Assembly (NCBI GenBank): GCA_038330145.1 | Contig: JBBQNR010000003.1 | Location: 30,390 to 94,389, forward strand | DNA: 64,000 nucleotides | Direction of reading: 5' to 3' | From: JBBQNR01 sp038330145 | Lineage (GTDB): Bacteria; Actinomycetota; Thermoleophilia; Solirubrobacterales; JBBDJG01 | Part shown: one piece after another, positions 16,465 to 25,087 of the stretch | Layout of the letters: each line of letters begins with the position of its first letter | How positions within the stretch are numbered: position 1 is the first letter of the stretch | Program-made: the position numbers and the translations under genes | Notes under the pieces: model-generated | What the model was told of the DNA's origin: nothing | Seen by the model: the letters and a program-made list of their open reading frames with translations, nothing else | The model's database searches: none

Positions 16465-17778
16465 ATGCCTGGACTGGTGATAGTGGGCGCCCAGTGGGGC
16501 GACGAGGGCAAGGGGAAGGTCACCGACCTGCTCGCCGAGCGAGCCGACCTCGTGATCCGTTTCCAGGGCGGAAACAACGCCGGTCACACAATCGTCCGAG
16601 ACGGCGAGGAGTTCAAGTTCCACCTCATCCCCTCGGGGATCCTCTACGCGGGCCTCAACTGTGCCATCGGCAACGGCGTCACGGTCGATCCGCGCGTGCT
16701 GCTGGACGAGCTCGAGACCCTCAAGCGCCGCAGCATCGACATCAGCGGGCTGCACGTGTCGGCCAACGCCCACGTGATCATGCCCTACCACGTGCTGCTC
16801 GACCAGGCCGGCGAGGCGAGGCTGGGCAAGCTCCGCATCGGCACCACCCGCCGAGGGATAGGCCCGTGCTACGCCGACAAGGCCTCGCGCCTGGGCATCC
16901 GCGTTCAGGACCTGCTCGACGAGAAGATCCTGCGCAAGAAGATCATGGCGGCGCTCGAACCGAAGCGCCATGCCCTGCGGCCACATGCCAAGGACCCGGC
17001 GCTCGACCTACACGCCATGACCGAGGAGTACGTCACCTACGGGCACCGGCTCGAGCCCTACATCTCCGACACGGCCAAGCTCTGTTACGAGACGCTGCGT
17101 GAGGGCAAGACCGTTGTATTCGAAGGAGCGCAGGGCACGCTGCTCGACACCGACCACGGCACCTATCCGTTCGTCACCTCGTCCAACCCGGTCGCCGGAG
17201 CGGCATGCGTCGGTGCCGGCGTCGGGCCCCGTGAGATCGACGAGGTCTGGGGCGTGGCGAAGGCCTATGCGACGCGCGTCGGAGCCGGGCCGTTCACCAC
17301 CGAGCTCGACGACGAGACCGGCAGGCACCTGCTCGAGCGTGGACACGAGTACGGCACGACCACCGGCCGCCAGCGCCGCTGCGGCTGGCTCGACCTGGTC
17401 GCGCTGCGATATGCCGCGCGCATCAACGGCCTCAGCAGCCTCGTCATCACCAAGCTCGACGTTCTGGCGGGCGTCGAGCCGCTCCAGGTCTGCACGCGCT
17501 ACCGCCATCCGGACGGCGCCATCTTCGACGACTTCCCGTACCACCAGTCGATCCTGCACGCCGCCGAGCCGGTCTACGAAGAGCTGCCCGGCTTCGAGGA
17601 GGAGCTCGGGGACTGTCGCAGCCCCTCCGACCTGCCGGCCGCGGCGCGACGCTACCTCGACTTCGTCTCCGAGTTCGTCGGCGTGCCGGTCGAGCTTGTC
17701 GGCGTCGGCCCGGGCCGCGACCAGGTGATCTGGATGAACGGCACCCGCGGTATCGGCGCCCGGCGACGCGCTGCCTAG
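16465..17778 (+). CDS. purA: Adenylosuccinate synthetase PurA
   Basis: 437 residues, normal length. Joins IMP and aspartate with GTP to give adenylosuccinate, the first AMP-specific step. Motifs: GAQWGDEGKGKVTDLLAE at the N-terminus (GTP and IMP loop with catalytic Asp), the switch GGNNAGHTI with catalytic His, GTTRRGIGP, FEGAQGTLLDTDHGTYPFV, TTTGRQRRCGWLD and the C-terminal GVGPGRDQ. Monocistronic as far as visible, followed by a convergent membrane-protein gene. Confidence 0.97.
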   Translation: MPGLVIVGAQWGDEGKGKVTDLLAERADLVIRFQGGNNAGHTIVRDGEEFKFHLIPSGILYAGLNCAIGNGVTVDPRVLLDELETLKRRSIDISGLHVSANAHVIMPYHVLLDQAGEARLGKLRIGTTRRGIGPCYADKASRLGIRVQDLLDEKILRKKIMAALEPKRHALRPHAKDPALDLHAMTEEYVTYGHRLEPYISDTAKLCYETLREGKTVVFEGAQGTLLDTDHGTYPFVTSSNPVAGAACVGAGVGPREIDEVWGVAKAYATRVGAGPFTTELDDETGRHLLERGHEYGTTTGRQRRCGWLDLVALRYAARINGLSSLVITKLDVLAGVEPLQVCTRYRHPDGAIFDDFPYHQSILHAAEPVYEELPGFEEELGDCRSPSDLPAAARRYLDFVSEFVGVPVELVGVGPGRDQVIWMNGTRGIGARRRAA

Positions 17779-17810
17779 GGATTGATGCCGCGGCCCCCGT
17801 GCGTGCGGGC

Positions 17811-18509
17811 CTAGGTTCCGAACGGATCCCGCACAGGACGCGGGATCTCGTGCTGCTCCTCCAGGCTGCGCTCGCCGCGGCGCAAGATGCGCAGAGCGAT
17901 GACTGTCGCCGCCAGCAGCGACGTCATGCCGAACGTGATCTGGATCCCGACCAGCCCCTCGCGCGTCCAGTAGACGTCCTCGAGTGACAGCAGCAGCGCG
18001 GACTCGTCGAAGGTGAACCCCATGCCGACGCCGAGCGGGATCGCGAGTGTCTCCCGCAAGGTGTCGTCACGTACGAACAGTGCCGCTGCGCCGGAGGCGA
18101 AGGCGATCACGATGCCGGGGATGAAGTGATGAACGTGGGTGCGTCCGACAATCACGTCGAAGAACGGCCGCATGCCGCGGCGCTTGCCGAAGGCGGTCAG
18201 CCGGATCAGGCTGGAGGAGAGCACGAAGGCCGACAGGAGGTTGAACAGCACCGTCTCGCCGGAGGTGGCCTCCCGGTAGCCCCGTCGACCGACCTCGACC
18301 GTGTCGAGAGCGGCGCGAGCTCCTTTCTGCAGCACCTCCGGCGCCGTTCCAGCGTCCTCGACGACGACTCGGCGGCGCCACAGGCGCCCGACCTCGCCGG
18401 CGGCGACGGCGCCGACCGTGCCGAGCGCGACCAGGCCCAGGCCGAGCGTGCGGCGGTCGAGGTGGTCCAAGTGCCGCGGAACCCTCCTCCGCCTCCGGCG
18501 CATCTTCAA
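17811..18509 (-). CDS. Polytopic membrane protein of unknown function
   Basis: 232 residues. A very basic N-terminus (KMRRRRRRVPRH), a helix at about 24-42, a connecting cytoplasmic region, and three or four more hydrophobic helices including LLSAFVLSSSLIRLTAFG, the His-rich HVHHFIPGIVIAFASG, and LLAATVIALRIL. The HHFIPG motif and the acidic TFDESALLLSLEDVYW look conserved and could form a metal or proton site, but I do not recognise the family. It is the last gene of the minus-strand run after the acyltransferase (gap 13 bases). Confidence 0.75.
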   Translation of the reverse strand: MKMRRRRRRVPRHLDHLDRRTLGLGLVALGTVGAVAAGEVGRLWRRRVVVEDAGTAPEVLQKGARAALDTVEVGRRGYREATSGETVLFNLLSAFVLSSSLIRLTAFGKRRGMRPFFDVIVGRTHVHHFIPGIVIAFASGAAALFVRDDTLRETLAIPLGVGMGFTFDESALLLSLEDVYWTREGLVGIQITFGMTSLLAATVIALRILRRGERSLEEQHEIPRPVRDPFGT

Positions 18510-18522
18510 GCGCGCTCCGCCA

Positions 18523-19242
18523 TCAGCGCCACATCTCCAGCAGGTCCTCGGCCGGCACCTCGCGCACCTGGCGAGCGGGGACCCCCATCACGACGGCCCG
18601 AGCCGGAACGTCCTTGGTCACGACCGCGCCGGCGGCGACGAATGCCTCGACACCGATCTCGACGCCGGGCACCAGCACCGCACCGGCTCCGACGCGGCAG
18701 GCGCGGCGCAGCACGGGCCCGCGCAGCTTCTCGTCGGGAGCGTGGCGGCCCATCGCGTTGTCGTTGGCGGTGACGACGCCCGGCCCCACGAACACGTCGT
18801 CCTCGATCACCGTGCGAGACGCCAGGTAGGAGTTGGACTGGATGCGCACGAAGGTTCCGATCGAGACCTCGGTCTCGATGCCACAGCCCCGCCCGATCAC
18901 GCTGTTGGCTCCGATCGTCGTCTGCTCACGCACCTGGGCATGATCGCCGACGATCGCGCTCTCGCCGATACGTGCGCCGGCGTAGATGACTGCCGCCGCA
19001 CAGACGACCGCGTTGCGCTCGAGAATCAGTGGCTCCAGGTCCTGACTGCTGGACGTCGAAAGCCGGCCCAGGCGTGGGCGCTTGCCGAGCACGGCAAGGT
19101 CCTGCAGCTCGCAGCCGTCCCCAACCATCGTGCCGCTGTGGATCACCACCCCGCCACCGACGACGAGCCCGGTACCTAGCTCCACCTCGTGGCCGAGCAT
19201 GAGGCCCGGGGCCAGATCGGAGGAATGGACGCAGAGCTTCAC
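18523..19242 (-). CDS. Left-handed beta-helix acetyltransferase (WlbB/WbpD-like)
   Basis: 239 residues dominated by hexapeptide repeats of the pattern (I/V)GxxxxI, for example ARIGESAIVGDHAQV, TTIGANSVIG, VFVGPGVVT and AGAVLVPGVEIG, giving a left-handed parallel beta helix that trimerises and binds acetyl-CoA. It resembles the N-acetyltransferases acting on UDP-3-amino-2-acetamido-uronates. The neighbours, a WlbA-like dehydrogenase and a UDP-GlcNAc 2-epimerase, complete most of that pathway. The GTG start places the sequence directly in the repeat domain. The exact sugar is inferred. Confidence 0.85.
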   Translation of the reverse strand: MKLCVHSSDLAPGLMLGHEVELGTGLVVGGGVVIHSGTMVGDGCELQDLAVLGKRPRLGRLSTSSSQDLEPLILERNAVVCAAAVIYAGARIGESAIVGDHAQVREQTTIGANSVIGRGCGIETEVSIGTFVRIQSNSYLASRTVIEDDVFVGPGVVTANDNAMGRHAPDEKLRGPVLRRACRVGAGAVLVPGVEIGVEAFVAAGAVVTKDVPARAVVMGVPARQVREVPAEDLLEMWR

Positions 19243-19275
19243 GCGAGCGCCTGCCCAGCGGCCGATCCCGAACCA

Positions 19276-20295
19276 CTAGCGCACAAGCTCGAGCCTCTCC
19301 GCCACCCCGCCGGACTCGAGCGAGCGCTGAAGCGCCTGAAGCACGCGCACGACCCGCAGGCCGCTGCTCGCGCCCGAGCGCGGCTGGGACCCTGTGCGAA
19401 TGCATTCGACGAAGTGCCGGCACTCGATTCGCAGCGGCTCCTCGTTGGAGACCTGCGGGCTGGTCACGTCACCGGAGCGCGTGATGTACTCGCCGTAGTT
19501 GTGGAAGTCGGGGTCGAAGCCCTTGTCGTAGACCGTCACCTTTCCGTCCAGCGCCATGTCGTCGAACGAGGCCATGCGCTGCGATCCGACGAGCGTGAAG
19601 CGGCGCTCCTTGTGGGGATCGAGCCAGGAGAGATGCATGTGGGCGGCTCTGCCGGAGGGGAAGCGCAGGTTGCAGAAGACGACGTCCTCGACGCCGTCTC
19701 GCACGAAGGACTCACCGTGGGCGACCACCTCTTCCGGTTCCTCCCCATCCAGCAGGTGCAGGACAACCGAGACGTCATGTGCTCCCAGGCTCCAGAGCGC
19801 GTTCTCGTCCTCACGGATCTTGCCCAGGTTGAGGCGCTTGGAATAGAGGTAGTAGAGATCGCCCAGGGTTCCCGAATCGAGGATCTGCTTCAGCTTGTGG
19901 ACTCCAGGGTGGTACTCCAGCAGGTGACCGACCATCAGCACACGGCCGGAGCTGCCGGCGGCGTCGGCAACGGCGGCAGCCTCCTCGACCGAGCGCGCGA
20001 GCGGCTTCTCGACGAAGCAGTGCTTGCCCGCCGCCAGCACGCGCAGTGCCAGAGCGGCATGCGACGGAACACCGGTCGCCACAACCACCGCGTCGAGATC
20101 GGGATCGCCCAGAACCTGGTCGAGATCGTCGGTGAACTTCGCGAACGGAAACGTCTTCGCCCAGCGCTCACGCGCCTCGGCGGAGAGGTCGCAGCACCAG
20201 CGCAGCTCGCTGTCCTCAAGCGAGGCGAAGTTGCGTGCCAGATTGGGCCCCCAGTATCCGAGCCCGACCACCCCCACGCGCACCGCGTCGCTCAC
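19276..20295 (-). CDS. Gfo/Idh/MocA-family dehydrogenase (WlbA/WbpB-like)
   Basis: 339 residues. NAD-binding Rossmann fold at the N-terminus, VGVVGLGYWGPNLARNF; the lysine signature EKPLARSVEEA; then the substrate domain with GHLLEYHPGV and ALWSLGAHDVS, where the His in GAHDVS is the family's catalytic His. WlbA enzymes oxidise C3 of UDP-GlcNAc-uronate so that an aminotransferase can act. The GTG at 20295 is used; an open frame continues 88 codons upstream but overlaps the epimerase gene and is not family-like. No aminotransferase gene is present in the cluster. Confidence 0.88.
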   Translation of the reverse strand: MSDAVRVGVVGLGYWGPNLARNFASLEDSELRWCCDLSAEARERWAKTFPFAKFTDDLDQVLGDPDLDAVVVATGVPSHAALALRVLAAGKHCFVEKPLARSVEEAAAVADAAGSSGRVLMVGHLLEYHPGVHKLKQILDSGTLGDLYYLYSKRLNLGKIREDENALWSLGAHDVSVVLHLLDGEEPEEVVAHGESFVRDGVEDVVFCNLRFPSGRAAHMHLSWLDPHKERRFTLVGSQRMASFDDMALDGKVTVYDKGFDPDFHNYGEYITRSGDVTSPQVSNEEPLRIECRHFVECIRTGSQPRSGASSGLRVVRVLQALQRSLESGGVAERLELVR

Positions 20296-20315
20296 GTCGT
20301 GGGCCTCGATGCCGG

Positions 20316-20342
20316 CCTTCCTTCCTTCCTGCCTTCCTTCCT
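20316..20342. repeat. CCTT/AAGG tetranucleotide repeat
   Basis: Imperfect tandem CCTT repeat between the dehydrogenase start and the epimerase stop. On the coding (minus) strand it gives a purine run with repeated GGAAGG, a potential multiple Shine-Dalgarno tract 20-45 bases before the GTG start, and is prone to slippage. Confidence 0.6.
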
Positions 20343-20360
20343 CACGGGCATCGAGCGAGT

Positions 20361-21437
20361 CTACTGCCGGGCCCACCCATCGAGAGCCTCCACGACGTGC
20401 TCGCCGGCGTGCCCGCCGCCATACAACTCGGGATGGATGGCCGGCCTCTCGGTCCGCTCCAACGCCCTCAGGACGGCACCTGGGTCCAGCCCCACCAAAC
20501 GGTTCCAGCCCAGCTCCACCGTCTCCACCCACTCGGTCGTGTCCCGCAAGGTCAGGCACGGGACCTCGAGCAGGTAGGCCTCCTTCTGGACCCCGCCCGA
20601 GTCCGTCAGCACGGCGTGCGCATGGCGGACCAGCTTCAGGAAGTCGAGGTAGCCCAGCGGCGGCGTCAACACCAGCCCTTCGCGCGACTGCAGCCGTTCG
20701 AGCGCGCCGGTCCTCTCCAGCCGCGCCCGGGTGCGGGGGTGAACCGGGAAAACGGCCGGCAGCGGCAACGACAGCAGTAGCTCGACGAGCCGCTCCAGCG
20801 GCTCGTCGGCGTCAACGTTGCCCGCGCGATGGGCCGTCACGACCACGTACGACCCTTGCGCCAAGCCGAGTCGCCCGAGCAAGTCCGAATCGCGCTCGGC
20901 CACGGGCGCCATCATCAGCGTCACGTCAGCCATCACGTCGCCGACCAACTGAACGCCCTCGTCGACGCCCTCGTCGGACAGGTTGCGCACCGCCACCCCG
21001 GTCGAGCACAGCAGCAGCTCCGAGAGGTGGTCGGCGATGATGCGGTTGCGCTCCTCGGGCATCGAGGAGTCGAAGGACCTCATGCCCGCCTCGACGTGCG
21101 CCAGCGGCAACCCGAGCTTCGCCGCCGACAATGCTCCCGCCAGCGTGCTGTTGGTGTCACCGTAGACGAGCGCGAGGTCCGGCTTGGCCTCGGCGGCAAC
21201 CGGCTCGAGCGCGCTCATGATCGCCGACAGTTGCTCTGCCTGGTCACCGGAGCCAACCCCGAGCGATCGTTCGGGTGCGGGTAGCTGAAGCTCGCGGAAG
21301 AACACGGCGGACAATTCGTCGTCGTAGTGTTGTCCGGTGTGGACAAGCGTCTCTCTGTGACGCTCGCGCAACAGCCGCGAGACGGCGGCCGCCTTCACGA
21401 ACTGAGGTCGGTTACCGATGATCGTGAGAACGTGCAT
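20361..21437 (-). CDS. wecB: UDP-N-acetylglucosamine 2-epimerase (non-hydrolysing)
   Basis: 358 residues, the usual length. GT-B-like fold with N-terminal IIGNRPQFVKAAAV, active-site HTGQHYDD, VYGDTNSTLAGAL, HVEAGMRSFD, the central TAHRAGNVD, and the C-terminal LTDSGGVQKEAY and LRDTTEWVE typical of WecB/WbpI. It epimerises C2 of UDP-GlcNAc or of a UDP-diacetamido-glucuronate. First gene of a minus-strand cluster wecB, dehydrogenase, acetyltransferase, membrane protein. Product probably feeds a cell-surface glycan. Confidence 0.93.
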   Translation of the reverse strand: MHVLTIIGNRPQFVKAAAVSRLLRERHRETLVHTGQHYDDELSAVFFRELQLPAPERSLGVGSGDQAEQLSAIMSALEPVAAEAKPDLALVYGDTNSTLAGALSAAKLGLPLAHVEAGMRSFDSSMPEERNRIIADHLSELLLCSTGVAVRNLSDEGVDEGVQLVGDVMADVTLMMAPVAERDSDLLGRLGLAQGSYVVVTAHRAGNVDADEPLERLVELLLSLPLPAVFPVHPRTRARLERTGALERLQSREGLVLTPPLGYLDFLKLVRHAHAVLTDSGGVQKEAYLLEVPCLTLRDTTEWVETVELGWNRLVGLDPGAVLRALERTERPAIHPELYGGGHAGEHVVEALDGWARQ

Positions 21438-21454
21438 GCTTTACAGGATCTTTA

Positions 21455-21483
21455 TTGGCATCTTTGGTTATGGAACGTATAGA
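21455..21483 (+). promoter_or_regulatory. Sigma-70-type promoter TTGGCA-17-TATAGA
   Basis: TTGGCA at 21455-21460 and TATAGA at 21478-21483 with a 17-base spacer, in the AT-richer wecB/mmpL divergent gap. It points toward the MmpL gene whose ATG is about 235 bases away, implying a long leader. Confidence 0.55.
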
Positions 21484-21646
21484 GTCAGACACCACGGACG
21501 TTCCACGAAGTAGGAGCAAAGCGGGAGAGAAGAATGCGGGAGTTGGCAAGGGGAGGCCTTGTTACGGGCCTTATGGTTGCGCGTCATCTCGTTCGGTACG
21601 TCGGCTACCAGATAGCGCGCCGCTAGACGCAACTGGGATCGCGTCA

Positions 21647-21669
21647 ACAGCCAAGCTGCGCTTGGCTGT
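21647..21669. promoter_or_regulatory. Perfect palindrome, candidate operator for the MmpL gene
   Basis: ACAGCCAAGC-TGC-GCTTGGCTGT: perfect 10-base arms around three bases. A TATAAA hexamer follows at 21682-21687 and the MmpL ATG at 21720. The size and place suit a dimeric repressor (for example TetR-type) covering a -35 region. A transcript hairpin is the alternative; there is no T-run after it. Confidence 0.5.
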
Positions 21670-21719
21670 TTGGTCTGTCTGTATAAAGAGATCCGGATGA
21701 CTCTCGAGCTCCTGCCGGC

Positions 21720-24700
21720 ATGAGGCAGCTGGCCCGCTTCGCGACCCGGCGGCCCGGAACGGTGCTGCTCGTGTGGGCACTGGCCTTCGTGCTGGCGCTC
21801 ATCTTCGCCTCGGCGGCGCGCAACAGCGTCCACGAGACGGACCTCCAGATCCCCGGCACCGAGTCGGCCAAGGCCGACGAGCTGACCCGGCAGCAGTTCG
21901 GCGGGACTATCAGCATGGCGATCCTGCTCAAGGGCCCGCCACGATTGGTGGAGGAACGCGGCCCCGGGCTGGTGCGTGCGCTGGAGCGCATCGACGGCGT
22001 CGAGGTTCTGAGCCCGTGGGCGATCGGCGGCGCGCGGGTGCTGCGCGAACCGCCCGGTCAGGCTCTGCTGACGCTCCAGGTCCGCAAGCCTTTCGAGCAG
22101 ATCTCCGACGAGACGACACCTGAGGTCGAGCGTGTCCTGAAGCGCAACGTCCAGCCACCGCTGACGACGGAGCTGACGGGGCTGGCACCGCTCGTGCGGG
22201 CGCTGAACGAGGCCTCGATCGACTCGCTCGACCAGGGCGAGCTGATCGCGCTTCCGATCCTGTTCGTGATGCTGTTGCTGATATTTCGCAGCCCCCTGGC
22301 CGCACTCATTCCCGCCATCAGCGGCCTGCTCGTCACGCGCATCGGCACGGCGGCGATGGGCGGAGTGAACCAGGTGATCGAGGTCGACGCGCTGTCGCTC
22401 AACATGGTGACGATGATCGGGCTCGCGCTCGGCGTCGACTACTCGCTGCTGATCGTGTCGCGTTTTCGTGAGGAGCTGGCGGCCGGCAAGACTGTGGCCA
22501 TCGCGGTGGAGGAATCGGTCGCGCGCGCGGGCCGCACCGTTCTGTTCGCCGGTACCGCGCTCGCGGTCGGCATGCTGGGAGCGATGTTCATCGCGCCGGG
22601 AGCGTTGCTCGTGTCGGCGACGATGGGCGTCGTGATGGCAACCCTGCTCGCCGTCTCGGTGGCACTGTTCGCGATGCCGGCGGGTCTGACCCTGCTGGGC
22701 ACGAACATCGACCGCTGGCGGTTCGGGATCGGCGGCGGCACCAACCCCTGGGTGCGAATCTCCGAGCGGGCGCTGCGCAAGCCGGGAGTGGCCGCCTTCT
22801 TCGTGCTGCTTCCGCTGCTCGTCCTGTCAGCCCCTGCTCTGGCACTCAACACCGGCCCGCCGAACGTCGCCAATTTGCCGCCGGACAATCCCTCGCGCAA
22901 GAGCTACGAGGCGTTCGAGAAGGACCGCGGCGCGGGCTGGTCGACGCCATACGAGGTCGTCTTCCACGCCGACGGGCCGATTACGACGGGCAAGCGCCTG
23001 CGTGTCCTTCAGAGCTTCCAGGAGCGCGCTGCCCGGCTCTCCGGCGTCGATGCCGTGCTGGGCCCCGCTGCGCTGCGGGAGCGGACCGCGGTGCTGCGGC
23101 AGATAACGCGCCAGATCGTGACCGGTGGGGCCCAGATCGCGCGTCTCGAGCGCGGGCTGCGCCGCGTCCGCACGGGCACCGGCCAGCTCAGGGACGGCCT
23201 GCGGGAGGCCGACGCCGGAGCGAACCAGCTCGCCCAGGGCCTCGGGCAGGCGGCGGACGGCTCGGGGCAGATCGCCGGCGGCACGCGAGCGGCGACCCCG
23301 CAGACCAAGCAACTTGCGGCGGGGGTCGCGCAGACGCACGAGGGCGCGGACAAGATCAGACGCGCGGTGAGGCGACTCGCCCGTGGCTCCAAGCGGCTAC
23401 GCGACAACATGAAGACGCTGGCCGACTCGCTCACCGACGCGGACAGGAACTCCGACACCCGGCTCAACAACCCTCTCAACCGGTCGCAGTCGGCTGTCCA
23501 GTCGGCGCTTCGTAACCTCGGCACGATCTCGCCCGCCGCCGCCGCCGACCCCCAGGTTCAGCGCGCACGCGCGGACGTCCAGCGTGCGCTCTCAGAGCTC
23601 GGCCCGCTGAAGACGAACATCACCGACTACACGACCGAGCTGAACACGAACGCGCTCGCTGCAAGGGAGATCCATCGCGGCTTGAAGCGCCTGACCTCGG
23701 GCCTCGCCGACCTCACAACCGGCAGCAGGCAGCTCGAGGCCGGCATCGCGCGCACGGCGTCCGGCTCAGCCGACCTCGCGAGCGGAGTGGACCGCCTCGG
23801 CTCCGCCACCACGCAGCTGTCGAATGGCCTCAACACGCTGCTCACAGGACCCAACGGCAACGGAGGCGCTCGCTCGCTCGCCGCCGGGCTCGACAACGCT
23901 GCCGCCGGCAGCAACCGCATCGGCCGCGGCATCCAGCGCCTGCTGGACGGCGTTGTGCGCGTACGGAGCCGCAACGACAGCCAACAGGAGCAGTTGCGAC
24001 GCAGCGGCACCGACGTCAACCGGGCGGCTTCCTCCGGCTACTTCGTGCTCGCCGCGGTGGAGGGAGCGCAGCCTCAGACGCGCACCAACGTCGGCTTCGC
24101 GATAAATGCCCGCAACGGCGGCAACACTGCGCGCGTGACCGTCGTGCCCCACGGGGGCGCCTTCGATCCCGGCAGCGTCGCGCTACGCGACGATCTCGAG
24201 CGGCTCGCGGGCGACGCCGCCAAGGAGCTCAACGCCGAGGCCGTCGTGGGAGGCCCCGCCGTACTACTGGACGACTTCGACCAGGCCACGACCGCGCGCT
24301 TCCCGTTCCTGGTGCTGACGCTGGTGCTGGTGACCTTCCTGGTGCTGCTGATCGTCTTCCGCTCGCCGGTGCTGGCCTTCTGCGCGGTGATCCTCAACCT
24401 GGTCACCGTCGGAGCAGCCGTGGGAGTGCTGATCATCTTCTTCCAGAGCGACCCGCCGCTGCTCGGAGGTCCCGGCTATCTGGATGCGATTGCGCTCAGC
24501 GGCCTGTTCGCGATCATCTTCGGGCTCTCGATCGACTACGAGGTGTTCCTGATCAGCCGTCTGCTCGAGGGCAGGGCGATCACGGGCACGACCGAGGGAG
24601 CGATCCGCTACGGCCTCGAGAAGACCGCCACCATCATCACGGGCGCCGCTTTCATCATGGCCGCCGTGTTCCTGGCCTTCGCCGTCTCACCGGTCACCAA

Positions 24701-24860
24701 CACGCGCCAGTTCGGCATCGGCCTCACGACGGCCGTGCTGCTGGACGCGACGGTAGTTCGCCTGATCCTGCTCCCGGCCCTGATCCGCCTGTTCGGAGAG
24801 CGAACCTGGGACGTACCCCGCTGGCTCGACCGCATCCTGCCGCGTTTCTCTACGCACTGA
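21720..24860 (+). CDS. MmpL-family RND transporter
   Basis: 1046 residues. Two RND halves, each with a transmembrane helix, a large external domain and a five-helix bundle (about 170-350 and 820-1020); GLALGVDYSLLIVSRFREEL and GLSIDYEVFLISRLLEG carry the conserved Asp-Tyr pairs used in proton relay. The second external domain (about 440-790) is unusually long and built of Leu/Gly heptads such as LASGVDRLGSATTQLSNGL, predicting a long coiled coil like YhgE/Pip proteins. MmpLs export lipids or glycolipids. Single gene with its own promoter region and a palindromic operator candidate; no regulator gene adjacent. Confidence 0.92.
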   Translation: MRQLARFATRRPGTVLLVWALAFVLALIFASAARNSVHETDLQIPGTESAKADELTRQQFGGTISMAILLKGPPRLVEERGPGLVRALERIDGVEVLSPWAIGGARVLREPPGQALLTLQVRKPFEQISDETTPEVERVLKRNVQPPLTTELTGLAPLVRALNEASIDSLDQGELIALPILFVMLLLIFRSPLAALIPAISGLLVTRIGTAAMGGVNQVIEVDALSLNMVTMIGLALGVDYSLLIVSRFREELAAGKTVAIAVEESVARAGRTVLFAGTALAVGMLGAMFIAPGALLVSATMGVVMATLLAVSVALFAMPAGLTLLGTNIDRWRFGIGGGTNPWVRISERALRKPGVAAFFVLLPLLVLSAPALALNTGPPNVANLPPDNPSRKSYEAFEKDRGAGWSTPYEVVFHADGPITTGKRLRVLQSFQERAARLSGVDAVLGPAALRERTAVLRQITRQIVTGGAQIARLERGLRRVRTGTGQLRDGLREADAGANQLAQGLGQAADGSGQIAGGTRAATPQTKQLAAGVAQTHEGADKIRRAVRRLARGSKRLRDNMKTLADSLTDADRNSDTRLNNPLNRSQSAVQSALRNLGTISPAAAADPQVQRARADVQRALSELGPLKTNITDYTTELNTNALAAREIHRGLKRLTSGLADLTTGSRQLEAGIARTASGSADLASGVDRLGSATTQLSNGLNTLLTGPNGNGGARSLAAGLDNAAAGSNRIGRGIQRLLDGVVRVRSRNDSQQEQLRRSGTDVNRAASSGYFVLAAVEGAQPQTRTNVGFAINARNGGNTARVTVVPHGGAFDPGSVALRDDLERLAGDAAKELNAEAVVGGPAVLLDDFDQATTARFPFLVLTLVLVTFLVLLIVFRSPVLAFCAVILNLVTVGAAVGVLIIFFQSDPPLLGGPGYLDAIALSGLFAIIFGLSIDYEVFLISRLLEGRAITGTTEGAIRYGLEKTATIITGAAFIMAAVFLAFAVSPVTNTRQFGIGLTTAVLLDATVVRLILLPALIRLFGERTWDVPRWLDRILPRFSTH

Positions 24861-24916
24861 GTCGGGTCGGACTGCCTACGACCCGGGTCGGGTCGGGTCG
24901 GACTGCCTACGACCCG
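24861..24916. repeat. Two 25-bp direct repeats with internal dyad after the MmpL gene
   Basis: Identical 25-base units at 24861-24885 and 24892-24916, period 31, immediately after the MmpL stop. Each contains GGGTCG...CGACCC, so each can form a short hairpin; together they may act as a terminator or processing site. Confidence 0.6.
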
Positions 24917-25035
24917 ATGGTCTGAAGGCTGATGGAGGCGCGAGGGGTATCCCGCCGACGGCTTTGATTGTGCCTGAGGCGGGGTGCCCCTCGTGCCGAC
25001 CCCCAACCCCTCATCCTTAGCCTCTTGGAAAGCCA

Positions 25036-25063
25036 GAGGGCCGGTCGATTAAGACCGGCCCTC
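25036..25063 (-). terminator. Hairpin terminator after the secreted-protein gene
   Basis: Perfect 11-bp stem GAGGGCCGGTC / GACCGGCCCTC with a six-base loop, 25 bases past the stop of the minus-strand gene at 25088. No strong T-run, as is common in GC-rich actinobacteria; it may also stop MmpL transcription from the other side. Confidence 0.65.
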
Positions 25064-25087
25064 GTTGAAGAAGTACTGCCTATTCGC

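Noticed and set aside
19189..20577. 462-codon plus-strand open frame
   Set aside because: It is antisense to the dehydrogenase and epimerase genes, has no recognisable motif, and high GC content makes such shadows expected.
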